This document shows positions 1 through 10,621 of a stretch of DNA of 64,000 nucleotides, piece after piece. Source of the DNA: Epiperipatus broadwayi (Eukaryota; Onychophora; Udeonychophora; Euonychophora; Peripatidae); NCBI GenBank assembly GCA_028023455.1, contig JAQFVV010006353.1, positions 2,230,001-2,294,000 on the forward strand, in the 5' to 3' direction. Under the pieces are notes generated by a model. The model did no database searches. It was not told the DNA's origin and was given only the letters and a program-made list of their open reading frames with translations. The position numbers were made by a program, and so were the translations under genes. Position 1 is the stretch's first letter; each line of letters starts with the position of its first letter.

Positions 1-470
1 TAGTCTCTGGTGATATATAAATTTTGAAATTAAAAAACAGTGCTTACACGTAAATACATGAGTATCACCATACAAGCTAATAACTATGATGTAATATGAT
101 TATTTCTTATCTGAAATCGCACATAATTGGTATTAGTGATTGAATATATATATAAATTTCAAATTGAAAAAAAACTGATTATATATAAATTTAAAAGTAT
201 AAGCATCACAGTAAATCACTTGTTTTATTATAGGAAAATAACTGTGATGTAATGTGACTTTTTCTTATCTGAAGTCACACAGAAATGATATTAGCTATGG
301 ATGGTATATGTGTACATTTTGAATTTAAAAAACAGTGCTTACATGAAAATATAACAGTATGAGCATCACAGTAAGTTAGTTAATTATTGCAAGTGATTTT
401 CTATGATGTAAAAATGATATCTGAAGTTAGATATAACTGATAGTAGTCGCTGGCAATATATATATCATGT
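1..470. repeat. AT-rich satellite, ~155-bp unit, about three copies
   Basis: Direct tandem repetition is visible. The anchor ctgaa(a/g)t recurs at 111, 269 and 421, giving spacings of 158 and 152 bases, and the phrases 'aacagtgcttac', 'agcatcacagtaa' and 'tatgatgtaa' recur in each unit in the same order. The same unit reappears at 1430-2195. No coding potential is seen. Copies differ by perhaps 15-25 percent, so the array is old. Confidence 0.8.
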
Positions 471-743
471 TTCCCTGAAAATAAACTAAATTTTATAGTA
501 AATTTTGCTTCAATTTCAGGGGATGTCTTATTTTTTCATGTACAAAACTATATATTCAAAATCTCAAATCAACCTCCCAAACAACTTTTTTTCATAAAGC
601 CCTCTGTGAATATGCACTGGGATATTTACATTTATTTAATTACAAAACTTGTCTGGGGTCAAAATATTATTCCCTTTAAATCTACCATTAAATCAAGCTA
701 TAATTAAAAATTTACAAGATAGGAAGGGTAACAAAAATGATTA
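470..743. other. AT-rich spacer, nothing recognised
   Basis: This is a unique-looking AT-rich stretch between the satellite and the family A tandem. No open frame, RNA gene or inverted repeat could be supported by eye. Confidence 0.5.
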
Positions 744-807
744 GCTATCCAATCCATCTTAAACAACTGATGCACATGACCACATACATGTGAAAACAAC
801 AAATGAT

Positions 808-854
808 CTCCAGTATATGTATTTCATGCTAAACCAGCACTCATCAGTTGGTCC
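808..854 (-). ncRNA. Hammerhead ribozyme motif, family A
   Basis: On the minus strand: ACCAA, core CTGATGA, stem II GTGCTG-GTT-TAGCAT, then GAAA, short stem III AT-ACAT-AT, then A at the cleavage position. Core and stem II are intact. Stem I is partly mismatched (CTGGA opposite ACCAA). Confidence 0.6.
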
Positions 855-1285
855 AGATCACCATCTTCAACACATATATACAATCAGTGCTCAGTTTATA
901 TTAAGAAAGCAAATCTTCAAACTTTAATGGACAAACTTCAATATTCTCCACTCTCCAACACTTCAGCCATCCATATCATTGAAAATCTGAGAATGAAATG
1001 CTCAAAGCCTTTGAAGATGCCAATATTATTGTCAAACCTATGTTGACCATAAGTCAATCTGATCCCTCACACATAGGACCTTAATATATCCATATAATCA
1101 TATGGAAGAGGAATGGGTAGAATCCTGGCTGAATATGTAATATTTAAATACATGTATATTGTTAATACTAAACTTAATGTAATTATAAGGAATTTGAACT
1201 CAGACTTTCAAATTCCCCACAATTATCCAATCCATCTTATACAACTGATACATATGACCACATAAATGTGTAAAAGATAAATGAT

Positions 1286-1333
1286 CCCCAATATACATAT
1301 TTCATGCTGAATCAGCACTCATCAATTAATCCA
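1286..1333 (-). ncRNA. Hammerhead ribozyme motif, family A, one core change
   Basis: The minus strand reads TTGATGA (first C of the core changed to T), a full 6-bp stem II GTGCTG/CAGCAT, GAAA, stem III AT-ATGT-AT and A. Probably inactive, but clearly the same motif as at 4605-4648. Confidence 0.5.
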
Positions 1334-1598
1334 GGTCACGATCTCTCATAATCATGCTCAGTTTATATTAAGATAGCAAGTCTTCCAACTTTAATTACAT
1401 TAAGTTTGGTATAGACAATATACATTTATTTAAATATATATAAATTTTGAATTTAAAAACAACCCTTGCATTTTAAATATAAAATTATGAGCACCCCAGT
1501 AGGTCAGTTCTTTATTACAAGTGAATAGCTGTAGAGAATATACATTTATTTGAATAGTATATATATAAATTTGGAATTTAGAAACAATCCTTGCATTT

Positions 1599-1706
1599 TT
1601 TTTTCATATGTCATAGCATCGGCCGGGAGGCGAACCCGCAACAACCGTCTGCAAACAACTAATGCTTGCAAAGCGGCTGCGCTGACCTCTCGGCTAACAA
1701 CGCTTG
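1599..1706 (-). mobile_element. tRNA-like SINE (S1) with 15-bp target duplication
   Basis: The minus strand carries a Pol III type-2 promoter layout. A box-like tagccgagaggtcagcg is followed by an anticodon-arm-like hairpin and a B box-like gcgggttcgcctcccggc, ending ...gatgctatgacatatgaa plus an A-rich tail. Flanks 1584-1598 and 1707-1721 are both acaatccttgcattt, a 15-bp target-site duplication typical of LINE-mobilised SINEs. The body is barely longer than a tRNA. Related copies are at 1991, 7890, 10513 and 19272. Confidence 0.85.
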
Positions 1707-1990
1707 ACAATCCTTGCATTTTAAATATAAAATTATGAGCATCCCAGTAGGTCAGTTTTTTATTACAAGTGAATAGCTATGGTGTAACTATATCTGAAAT
1801 CAGATATAATTTGGTTAGTCACTGGTGATATATATAAATTTTGAATTTAAAAAACAATGAATGTAAATGTACGAACATCACAGTAAGTCAATTGCTTATT
1901 GTAGGCGAATAGCTATGAGTAGCTGTGATCTAACTGACTGTTTTCTTATTTGAATTCAGACATAACTAGTATAAAAAACTAGTATTAGTT

Positions 1991-2094
1991 TTTTTTTCTC
2001 ATGTGTCATAGCATCAGCCGGGAAGCGAACCCGCTAACCCGGGACAACTGCTTGTAAAGCTGCGTCGCTGACCTCTCGACCACTAATGCTTGAC
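1991..2094 (-). mobile_element. tRNA-like SINE (S1) with 14-bp target duplication
   Basis: Minus strand: ggtcgagaggtcagcga, an anticodon-like arm, gcgggttcgcttcccgg, ctgatgctatgacac, then an A-rich tail. Flanks 1977-1990 and 2095-2108 are both aactagtattagtt. Inserted in a satellite unit. Confidence 0.85.
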
Positions 2095-2195
2095 AACTAG
2101 TATTAGTTACTTGGGATATATATATTGAAATTAAAAAACAGTGCTTACGTGTAAATATAAAATTATAAGCATCACAATAAGTCAGTTGTTTATCA

Positions 2196-3030
2196 CGAAT
2201 TCAAACTTTTAACACTAATCATTAAATGGAATTTTACATTCGCCATCTGATATCATAATTATGTTTTAAATAATACAGAAACCTGATAATGTCAAGTCGT
2301 TTCATTTCTGTTAATGTGTTTGCTTTGCCAAAAGACAATAAATATTTTAAAGTTATATTACCTAAAGCTGTATTGAGTACAAGCTATACAAACTTCACAT
2401 TCTGTTTAAAGAAAACAAAGAAGAAAAGCTTTACTTTTAACATTTTTATTCTTAAATTTTTAACAGTGATCTCCAAGTTAAGATCAACCATTTATGTTAG
2501 TAAGAAAAAGCAAAATCTTCAATTTCATTCGTAAAAAAAAAGTCAAATATGTATCAACTAAATAACTAAATGAAAATCCACTGCTGTTAAATTGTTTTAA
2601 AAAATAAATATTACAATCAAATATTTAACAATAAACAGCTTAAAATGTTTAAGTATCATGAATAAATTCAACAAATTAAAAAAAAATCAATAAAAAAGTT
2701 CAACATTGTTTTAAAAAAGGGCAAAGCCGTAAATATCTTTATGTTATATATATATTTTTCACCACCTCAAAGCCGTAAATATCTTTACGTTATATATGTA
2801 GATATTTTTCACCACCTCTACGCTACCTACTGTAAACTTTAGTAACTAATAGTTACTAGTTGATAATGCTTAATAAATCTCTATCCTGCGTAGTCCTATC
2901 CAATCTCCCAGAATAGCACATGGTTTTCACTAGTGAGGAGCTTTAGATTTTGAAATAATTCTCCAAAACTTTTATGGGCTTTACACCTTTCTTCTGGCAG
3001 CCATCATTTACTACTCTGTTATCCTATTAT
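2196..3030. other. AT-rich stretch, no supported gene
   Basis: Open frames here (for example 2289-2534) are lysine- and phenylalanine-rich, as expected from base composition, and show no domain. A short direct repeat, 'aaagccgtaaatatctt', occurs at about 2722 and 2769. Confidence 0.5.
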
Positions 3031-3037
3031 GCTATCA

Positions 3038-3100
3038 GCGTTGACCGGGAAGCGAACCCGGGCCAGCAGCTTGGAAGGCTTGACATCTTAGCCATTTTGC
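3038..3100 (-). pseudogene. tRNA-Gly(UCC)-like relic
   Basis: The minus strand ends with cccgggttcgcttcccgg tcaacgc, matching the T arm and 3' acceptor strand of animal tRNA-Gly. It has an anticodon-loop-like cttccaa (anticodon TCC) and an A box-like tggctaagatg upstream. The 5' acceptor strand and D arm do not pair properly, so this is a tRNA pseudogene or an old tRNA-Gly-derived SINE head, not a working tRNA. Confidence 0.55.
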
Positions 3101-4192
3101 TTATACAGTCATATAGATCTAAAACCACTTCTTCTTTCTAAGGATTATGATGAACTTAGTTTTTTTAATAACTATAGGCACCTCTATTTTGTGACCAGGA
3201 AACCTAGGGGTCGGCAACCCAGAGTACACGTGCAGTGTGGCATGCAGAACAATTATCAATGGCACTATGATTGAATTGAAATAGTAAAAAAATATGTTTT
3301 ATGCTTCAAAGGTACTTTATTCATTCTTTGACAAAAAAAAAAAAAAAACCAATTGGTTACATATGTTCACTTTTTTACAACATTAATGAAATCATAAACA
3401 CTAGATACAACAAATTAATAAAAAACAACATTTTATTAATGAGGCAAGTGGGTCATGCTATAGCTTTGAAGATTGAGAGAGTCCCGACCAGGTTTCTATA
3501 TATACCTTGTATTCGGAAACTTTACTAACCCTTTTTCTTATTGTTTCTACCTTATTGCTAAAAAATTTAGCGGTATTCTTTGACTGTTTTCATACACATA
3601 TATGCATATTATGCACCATATAGCATAAAGAGCAAAGACATTGCCATGTACTTTCGAAAAATACCTTTACCAAATTCCCTAACATATATCCAATATTTAT
3701 TTTTTATTCTTAAATATATTAATTACAAACGCACGCGTTTGCGCCTTCACCTATATTTTGCATATGCGACTCACATGTAAATGGAAACCATGACTCAGTT
3801 TAATTTACAAATTATTTTGTACAATAAACGCACATTCGATCTTTGCTATTTTCAATGAAGATAAGAGCTAAGTCGGATGAAAATATATTTTTTACCCCAG
3901 GGAGGATTAATTTTGCCTGGATTTTTTTTTTTTTTTTGACGGTCTATTGATATTTTTTTTACCCAACTGCGTTTTTAGAATAAATTTATATTCGGACAGA
4001 ATATTATATCAATTAATTCATCTGAAAAATTTCTATTTGTAATTATAACTGAAACACACAGGCTTATATATCTGGGTTTATATATGTAATATATAGGGTA
4101 TATGAGCACAGACTTTCACACGTTGCACCACTCTCCACACTATTTATAACACTGATACACTTGAACACATATATGTTGAAAAGATAAATAAT

Positions 4193-4239
4193 CACCAATA
4201 TACGTATTTCATGCTAAACCAGAAATCATCAGTTGGTCC
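4193..4239 (-). ncRNA. Hammerhead ribozyme motif, family A
   Basis: Minus strand: ACCAA, CTGATGA, stem II strand weakened (TTTCTG opposite TAGCAT), GAAA, ATACGTAT stem III palindrome, A, TTGGT. Stem I is perfect. Confidence 0.6.
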
Positions 4240-4604
4240 AGATTACCATCTCCACACATATATGCTATAAGTGCTCAGATATATATTAAGATAGCCAATC
4301 CTCATACTTTAATGGACAGGCTTCAATCTACTCCACACTCCAACTCTTCAACTGTCCATCCAATTGAAAATCTGATGATGGAACGCTCAAAGACCACCCT
4401 AAGATCAAGATTCTTTTCACACCCATGTTGACCTAAAGTCAATCTGACCCCTCATACACAGGGCATAATCCATTTCAATTGGATGGACAGTTGAAGAGTT
4501 GGAGTGTGGAGTAGATTGAAGCCTGTCTATTAAAGTATGAGGATTGGCTATCTTAATATATATCTGAGCACTTATAGCATATATGTGTGGAGATAGTAAT
4601 CTGG

Positions 4605-4648
4605 ACCAACTGATGATTGCTGGTTTAGCATGAAATATGTATATTGGT
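4605..4648 (+). ncRNA. Hammerhead ribozyme, type I, family A (best plus-strand copy)
   Basis: All hammerhead parts are present in order. Stem I 5' strand ACCAA (4605-4609) is followed by core CTGATGA (4610-4616) and stem II with a GTT loop (4617-4631, first pair T-T mismatched). Then come GAA (4632-4634), stem III of two pairs with loop ATGT (4635-4642) and A17 (4643). Stem I 3' strand TTGGT (4644-4648) pairs perfectly with ACCAA. Predicted cleavage is just after 4643. Short stem III is known for hammerheads of Penelope-like elements and animal retrozymes; activity here is inferred. Confidence 0.75.
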
Positions 4649-5754
4649 GATTATTTATCTTTTCAACATATATGTGTTCAAGTGTATCAGTGTTATGAGA
4701 TAGTGTGGAGAGTGGTGGGACGTGTGAAAGTCTGTGCTCATATACCCTATTTGTAATTATATAATAATACATTTTAAGTTTTGCAACGTTTATTTGGAAA
4801 AAAAGTTTATAGTTTGTGATAGTCAGAGTAATGCATGAATGAAATCTGCAAATATATGAGATTTGTTAAAAATCATTGTTTTTTTTTTTTAAATCTTTTA
4901 AATGTCTATTGTATAATTAAAACAAATCACTCACAGAAAAAATTCCAAATGTCCATAGTTTTAAAGAAAAGAAAAAAATATAAAAAACTTCCAATTTTGA
5001 GTTAATTTTTTATAGCACAAAAATGGGTTTCTTTGAAACCGTTTTGATAAATGGTAGAAAAATATTTGTTTTACTTGCTTAGGGTTCATTAATCAGCTTT
5101 TTAAATAAAACCATCGAAAGTTAAAGGCACTTTGACTATTCTGAATTGCAGTACATTAATTAATCAGCAATTTTGTAAAGAATATACATTTTTTTAAGCA
5201 CCAACGAGATGAATTTTCTCCATGCCAAAGGAAATTTTAAGCAGTATTTCAAATGCAATATAATTTAACAAAATATACTTTTCACCTATGATCCTTATGT
5301 ATTTTAAAATATTGAATGACCAATAATATAAGATCTGGTTATAATGAGCTTCAAAAGTATATAATATATACTTTTGAAGCCCATTATGACTGGACTAATT
5401 TTGATACTATATATAATAATATTAGTAGAATCATTTCTGCACATGGATTAACATTGTATCATACATTTGGCATGAATCCACTAAAAGGTTGCCAACCCTG
5501 CGCTCTAATACAATAGAATATTACAATCTCAACTTATATACTGCTACTTTAGGAGCACATTTTTGCACATGGTGTCTGTAATTCAGTGCACTGAGTAGTG
5601 ATGGATACCATCGGTAAAGGATCCTATCAAAACTCAACTTCTCTGTTGATTACTTAAACCTCACACAAACTTCTGTAAAACTAACATATTCAATCATTTG
5701 TCCCAAATATTGGGCAGGAGTCTATAAGAAATTTGAACACTGAAAAGGATAGAA

Positions 5755-6150
5755 CAGGTCCCCATCTATGGTCTTTGGACTACAGAGTCTGCCACATTAC
5801 CATTGCACTAGAAAATTCTGGTCCCATCAGGAATTGAGAAGTTTGTAATGACAACACTAGGTATGATCTATGGACTTTAGGTTTTAAGCTCTGTCCTTCT
5901 ACCACTAAACTTGATAGTGCAGGGTATTAAGGATTTAAAATAAATTTGAGCCGAAGAAGTAACTGTCACAATCTATGGACTTTGGGCTTCACACTTTGCC
6001 ACTCAACCACTGTTACAGTCATACATGGCATCAGAAATTTACAAGAAATTTGAGTTTCAGGCATAATGGAAATGGATGTACTCCATGGTCTTTGGGTTGT
6101 CTAGTTTGGTATTCTACCGATGCACTAAACAGCATAGGAAAGAAATCAGA
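5755..6150 (+). repeat. Minisatellite, ~104-bp unit, four degenerate copies
   Basis: The phrase ctatgg(a/t)cttt(a/g)g recurs at about 5765, 5868, 5972 and 6080. Each is followed by a 'ctctgcca...accactgcacta'-like segment and each is preceded by 'agaaatttga'. A single related unit lies at 28290-28400. The overlapping frames 5975-6238 and 6031-6216 are not considered genes. Confidence 0.65.
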
Positions 6151-6425
6151 ATGCACAAACATAAGGATGAAAAAGGCAATGGAATCAAATATCAATTTGT
6201 CTCTTTTGGTGCACAAATATCACATTTTCAGCCCCTAATTCAATTACCTTCATTGTTTTATTACTTGCATGCATTATAACCAATTCTTTTTGTTAAAGCA
6301 TTTCTTTAAGACTAAAAACAAATAGCACAATATCCAATAAAAGTATATAAATATCTCACAATTGTAGACTATTTCATTAGCACAAAAAATCAAAACAAAG
6401 GATATGAAAACAACTTTGCTAAATG

Positions 6426-6607
6426 CTGTTAGGGGGTTTGAACTCAGACCTTTACATGACCCTCAACCATCCATGCTATCTCATGCCACTCATACACTTG
6501 ATCACACACATGTTGATAAAATAAATAACATGTGTGATCAAATATATCAGTAGTATGAGATTGCATGAATGGTTGAGGGTCATGTGAAGATCTGAGTTCA
6601 AACCCTC
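6426..6607. repeat. Short foldback derived from family A ends
   Basis: A palindrome with ~80-base arms. It opens gggtttgaactcagacct and closes gatctgagttcaaaccctc, around a centre with 'acatgtgtgatca'. The arms match the outer end of family A, so this is an internally deleted derivative. Similar ones lie at 44214-44276 and 57158-57330. Confidence 0.65.
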
Positions 6608-7125
6608 TATATATTACGTATAGAAGTGCAGGTATGAAAAAAACCGTACTGTAGAAAAAAATTTGTATTTTGATTTGTTAGTTAAATCTATATGTAATTT
6701 CAATAATTCCAGTTAATGAAAAACAATTTAGAAAGAGCCTTTATAAATGTATTTTTCCATATTCCCAATAAACCCATCACAAATGGATTAGTTTGGTTTC
6801 AGCATTTAAGAAAGTACAGATATCTATGATGATAAGGTGGAAATGAATTCTTCCAAAAAAATTTTTGAAGAAGAAAATCAAGAAAGTGTCTTAATTTTGC
6901 CTTATTTAAGGAAGTGATTAATTAAAAACACTCATCTTTATGAAAAAGCTTGTAAGTTTTCACAATTCATAGTAGATGTGTATTCCAGTGAAAAGGTGAA
7001 ATTGATTCTCTTTTTAAATTTCTTGTAGCGCCATCTCTGAATTAACGTATATATTATTTAGTGACATAGTTTATCTATTTACTATAATTTTTTTTAAAGA
7101 GATTGGTACACCTGGATCATAAATT

Positions 7126-7278
7126 ATGGCATTGTCATATCTCACCCTGTCTTCAAATAATGGACTAGTCCCAATTCCATCTTATCCTGATGGGACTCAG
7201 CATTCATCGCCACGAGCCAATGAATATTCAGATAATATATCTAATAGCAGAAATAGACCAATGTGTGACGATGCTTAG
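7126..7278 (+). CDS. Possible small ORF or 3' terminal exon, unrecognised
   Basis: An ATG-to-TAG frame of 50 codons with balanced, non-AT-driven composition. It has a Ser/Asn/Pro-rich middle and ends RNRPMCDDA. The surrounding 7.1-7.6 kb is also less AT-rich than its neighbours. A stop codon lies just before the ATG. An alternative is a terminal exon beginning after the AG at about 7156. No domain or family is recognised; it could be chance. Confidence 0.2.
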   Translation: MALSYLTLSSNNGLVPIPSYPDGTQHSSPRANEYSDNISNSRNRPMCDDA

Positions 7279-7889
7279 TAATCCATTATTTCCATTATGA
7301 GAAGGGATTCGGTCATAAGTAGTCAGTCCACATGGAGGTAGAAGACTGACAACAACTATCAAAGTAAAACAGCAGTATGCTCATTATCCACTGTACAGTT
7401 GAGATGGTGAGGCAAGTTCACATTCAGAAATAAAATCTGCCTGAACCTAAACCAGACATGGGTAGGCTGTCATAGTACAGCCGGAAGGGTCATTGTACCT
7501 ACTCACAAGACATGTTATCACAGTACAGCTAGGTCAACACATATGGCACCTAAAGTCTTTTTTTTTCATAGTTGTATGGCAACTAAAAGCTATACCTCAC
7601 TAATGGTGGCAGGCAGAGATATAACAGCATATATATTATTACACAATTGTATATTTGTTTCATTAATAAATATATATTAATCATATTTCTACTAGTTAGT
7701 GTTTATATATAAATCATGCAGCGAACACAACAGACATAAAATGTGAAAATGGGTTGATTCCTCTATAGATCATTGGCAAAACTCTTTCTGGATCATAACA
7801 ATTTGCAAATAATTTGGAAATGTTCTTGTGACTTATGGCTACTCTGTCATACATGGTTTGCATATTTCAACTGTTTCACTTCTGCCAAA

Positions 7890-7985
7890 TTTTTTTTCTA
7901 TATGTTAAAGCATCAGCTGGGAAGTGAACCCGCAACAACTCTGCAAGCAACTGCTTGCAAAGCAGCTGCGCTGACCTCTCGGCAT
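7890..7985 (-). mobile_element. tRNA-like SINE (S1)
   Basis: The minus strand shows gccgagaggtcagcgcag, an anticodon-arm hairpin ctgctttgcaagcag, gcgggttcacttccc and agctgatgct, then an A-rich tail. It matches the copies at 1599 and 10513. No clean target duplication was found. Confidence 0.75.
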
Positions 7986-8279
7986 TAGTCCTTTGTTTTA
8001 TAAGGGTTTAAAGTATGGTATACATTGTCACATTTTATGTTGTAACTTATGATCTTGATAAGATGCCTCAACAGTTTTGGGGTGAACTTTCAAACTATGT
8101 CACAGCACAACATTTTTAAAAATAGTAGCAAATTTTTCCTTACAATAGTACGACCTAGAGTAAGATGTGACAATCAAAAGATTCTAGAAGTTTGTGTGTT
8201 TTATACCTATCAAGGGTCTTCTCATCCAATAATGCAGTGACTTTTATTGCTTTCATTGTCTAGATCTCTGGATATAATT

Positions 8280-8960
8280 GCATCCTTCTTATCAGGCCAA
8301 AATGAAAACACAATAATGTTTTCAATTCAAGCTAATTTGCTTGTATTGTTATACAGTTCTGAATACAGAGTTTAATATCTATTGATGTCTTAGGCTTTTT
8401 AATCACTTTGGTCACTATTAACCTTTGGCTAGGAGTGATATTAAATCATTAAAACATCACATCATTACTTTTCTTATGATTACACAAGCCGTTAAAGAGA
8501 AGAGTAGCACGGGGTGTTTTGAAAGTTTAATACCAATCTCAGCGAAAGAATAATGGTGAAAATGATTATTAAAAATTCAAAGACACTGAAGTATGTAGAT
8601 ACTGAACTGAATATTCAGATCTGTATGATTATACAAAAATAATTATCTTGGATTGAAAACATTATTGCTGTTTAATTTTGGGCTGATAGCCTTTCAGTTA
8701 TCCAAATGGGGTAAAATAGCTGATGGAAGGTGCATTAGATTGAAAGATGGAGGTTCCCTGTACTCAGATCCAAGGCTTCTCACTGATGAAAACTATAAAA
8801 TAGACAATAGTCTGGGTATAGAATGAAAAGACCCTGGATACAGATTAAAATGCATAATCTTTTAGCATCTATTCTATAGCTTGCAGTAGGTGGCACTATC
8901 ACATAGAAAAATTTAGTTGCGTTTTAATAGCTTGGATAAGCCTAAAAGAAGGTGGTCATG
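8280..8960. mobile_element. Family C element, inverted dimer, degraded
   Basis: The left part (8290-8480) matches family C in inverted orientation ('aatgttttcaattcaagct', 'aacatcacatcatta'). The right part (8560-8960) matches it forward ('ggattgaaaacattattg', 'cattagattgaaagatgg', 'cagatccaaggcttct'). A decayed hammerhead core cactgatga...agacaatagtctggg lies at 8777-8815. Intact relatives are at 59-61 kb. Confidence 0.6.
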
Positions 8961-8989
8961 TGACATTTTAATATTTCTAATATGCATTG

Positions 8990-10500
8990 CTTCAGAGATG
9001 GACTATAGGAAACTTGGTGAGAGAACTAGCTACCTGTCACCTTCATATTGAGATTACCAGTCATACTGGACACATTATATATGTCATAAATGAAAAGTAG
9101 TGCATAGATAGAATTTCAGTTAAAACATATAGCAAAACAACAAATTATAAACTATAGAAACAAATTCTGTGTACTTCACTCTATTTCTATCTTTTGTTGT
9201 AGTTTTGAGTATTTAATAAATACTATGTGGAAGTACTTATTAAATATCCACACTATCTAATCCATATTTCCAGATTAAGATTTTTGGCTTATGACTTTGC
9301 CAGTTAAGAATTTGAACTTGGATCTTCCTGCACCTGCAGCTTTTGGACTTAATGTGTCTTCAATACAGCATCATCTCTCACCTTTTTATATTACCATGAT
9401 ATATGAAACCACGTCAACCCATTGAAACCTAACCAATTTGCTTGCAAAGTTGTATTTATCTGATAACCAGTTCTTTAAGTATATATTTTAAAGTCCTTAG
9501 TTTTCACAAGCACTTTAGGTACCTCTATTCTTCAGCTGATTGGCATAAAACAAAAAAAAACAATATAAATGTAAAACCTATAAAGTGTGATGTTTTTGAT
9601 TTTATAGCAATCCTAAACCAAAGAATAAATATGCCCACGGTTATTATATGACTAACAATACCAAAATGGGTAATGTATTTCAGTGAAAAAGTACCTGTCT
9701 GAAGTGTCATCTCTGAATCAACGCATGCACTATATGGTGATATAGTTTAACTATTTTCCACAAAAATGTTAGGGTATTAAAATGTTTGAATTACAAATTG
9801 GGATGTGAAATGTAATATTATGCGTTATATCTCAACCTATGATGTAACAATATATTAACATCAGATTTAAGACAAAACTATTACCATACCATTTGAAATG
9901 ATTCAGATTGTATATAAAGGGTAGCTATGAGTTGCAATAAGGTTTTTGAGGGCTTCATAAAATTTCATGATGGCAGGAAAAACATTACAGACCATTCAGT
10001 TATGCTAGTCCCCTAGGCATTTTGTGGTCAATAGCTACACTGTGTCCCCATATAAGACATGTAGATACTGTCAGCTGGGAGTGAGGATAAGTCACCCTTT
10101 TATGAGGACATAGTGTGTAGAAGCAGATATACATCTGCTTTCCAAAATCATGCAAGAATGTTGGTTTACAATCAAATTTATTAAGAGTTTTAATTTTTAG
10201 GCAGACATCCTGGAAATAAACAAATAAAAGATCACTGAAATATGGATATTGCATTAGTTTCAAAACATCCACAAGCAAGGTTTTCACTGACACAGATAGA
10301 CTATAACCCAAAAACTAATCTGTAATTATAAATAACACTTGATATTAAATTGGTTGGCACTACCATTCTAGTATTTTTTAGTAATTGAGTAGCTTGAGCA
10401 ATGGAGATGAATTATGGGTAAGCAGGTCATGTGATGTTTTTTGATTTTTAACATTATAAGCTAATTAATTTATTCTCAAGTTTGAACAAAATTTTCAATA
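8990..10500. other. AT-rich stretch, no supported gene
   Basis: The longest frame is 10000-10311 on the minus strand (103 codons, Cys- and His-containing). It has no recognisable domain, no splice context and no homologous repeat in the window. It is left as an unrecognised ORF, most likely chance or an old transposon piece. Confidence 0.4.
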
Positions 10501-10512
10501 AACTATTAATTA

Positions 10513-10621
10513 AATTGTCAAGCATTGGTGGTCGAGAGGTCAGCGACAGCTGCTTTACAAGCAGTTGTCCCAGGTTAGTAGGTTCACTTCCCGGCTGATG
10601 CTATGACACACGAGGAAAAAT
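10513..10621 (+). mobile_element. tRNA-like SINE (S1) with 12-bp target duplication
   Basis: The plus strand reads gcattggtggtcgagaggtc, an anticodon-like arm, gtaggttcacttcccggc, tgatgctatgacacacgagg, then A5. GCATTGG at the head can pair with the CTGATGC/CCGATGC type 3' strand, as in a 7-bp acceptor stem. Flanks 10501-10512 and 10622-10633 are both aactattaatta. Confidence 0.85.

Larger units (their letters stand above)
744..1420 (-). mobile_element. Ribozyme-bearing element family A, two units in tandem
   Basis: Two successive units start with nearly the same phrase (tatccaatccatctta) at about 745 and 1226. Each continues with 'catgaccacat', a hammerhead-like motif on the minus strand, and 'gctcagtttatattaag'. 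The hammerhead cores lie about 478 bases apart, which gives the monomer length. Further copies lie near 4.1-4.7, 22.4-22.9, 41.8-43.0, 44.9-45.3 and 53.0-53.3 kb. No protein is encoded. Such short non-coding tandem units with a self-cleaving motif resemble animal retrozymes; that classification is inferred. Confidence 0.65.
1430..2195. repeat. ~155-bp satellite, second block, split by two SINE insertions
   Basis: This has the same unit as 1-470, including 'tttaaatataaaattatgagca', 'cagtaggtcagtt' and 'gaatagctatg'. Two tRNA-like SINEs interrupt it at 1599-1706 and 1991-2094. Removing them restores the unit, so the array is older than the insertions. Confidence 0.75.
4086..4752. mobile_element. 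Family A foldback (inverted dimer)
   Basis: Arms at about 4088-4368 and 4472-4752 are inverted copies of each other with few differences, separated by ~100 bases present in only one copy. Each arm holds a hammerhead motif pointing toward its own outer end. The outer ends read gggtatatgagcacagac and its complement. The same inverted layout recurs at 22413-22905 and 44918-45355. Confidence 0.8.
3207..5505. mobile_element. Possible hAT-like DNA transposon ends
   Basis: taggggtcggcaaccc at 3207 and, inverted, ggttgccaaccctg at about 5489-5503 resemble the CAGGGGTCGGCAA-type termini of hAT elements. The interior has no transposase frame and contains an inserted family A foldback (4086-4752). No clear 8-bp target duplication is seen, so the two ends may belong to different fragments. 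Confidence 0.3.

Noticed and set aside
10000-10311. 103-codon minus-strand frame
   Set aside because: Better composition than most, but no recognisable family and no exon boundaries. Left as unrecognised within the stretch entry.
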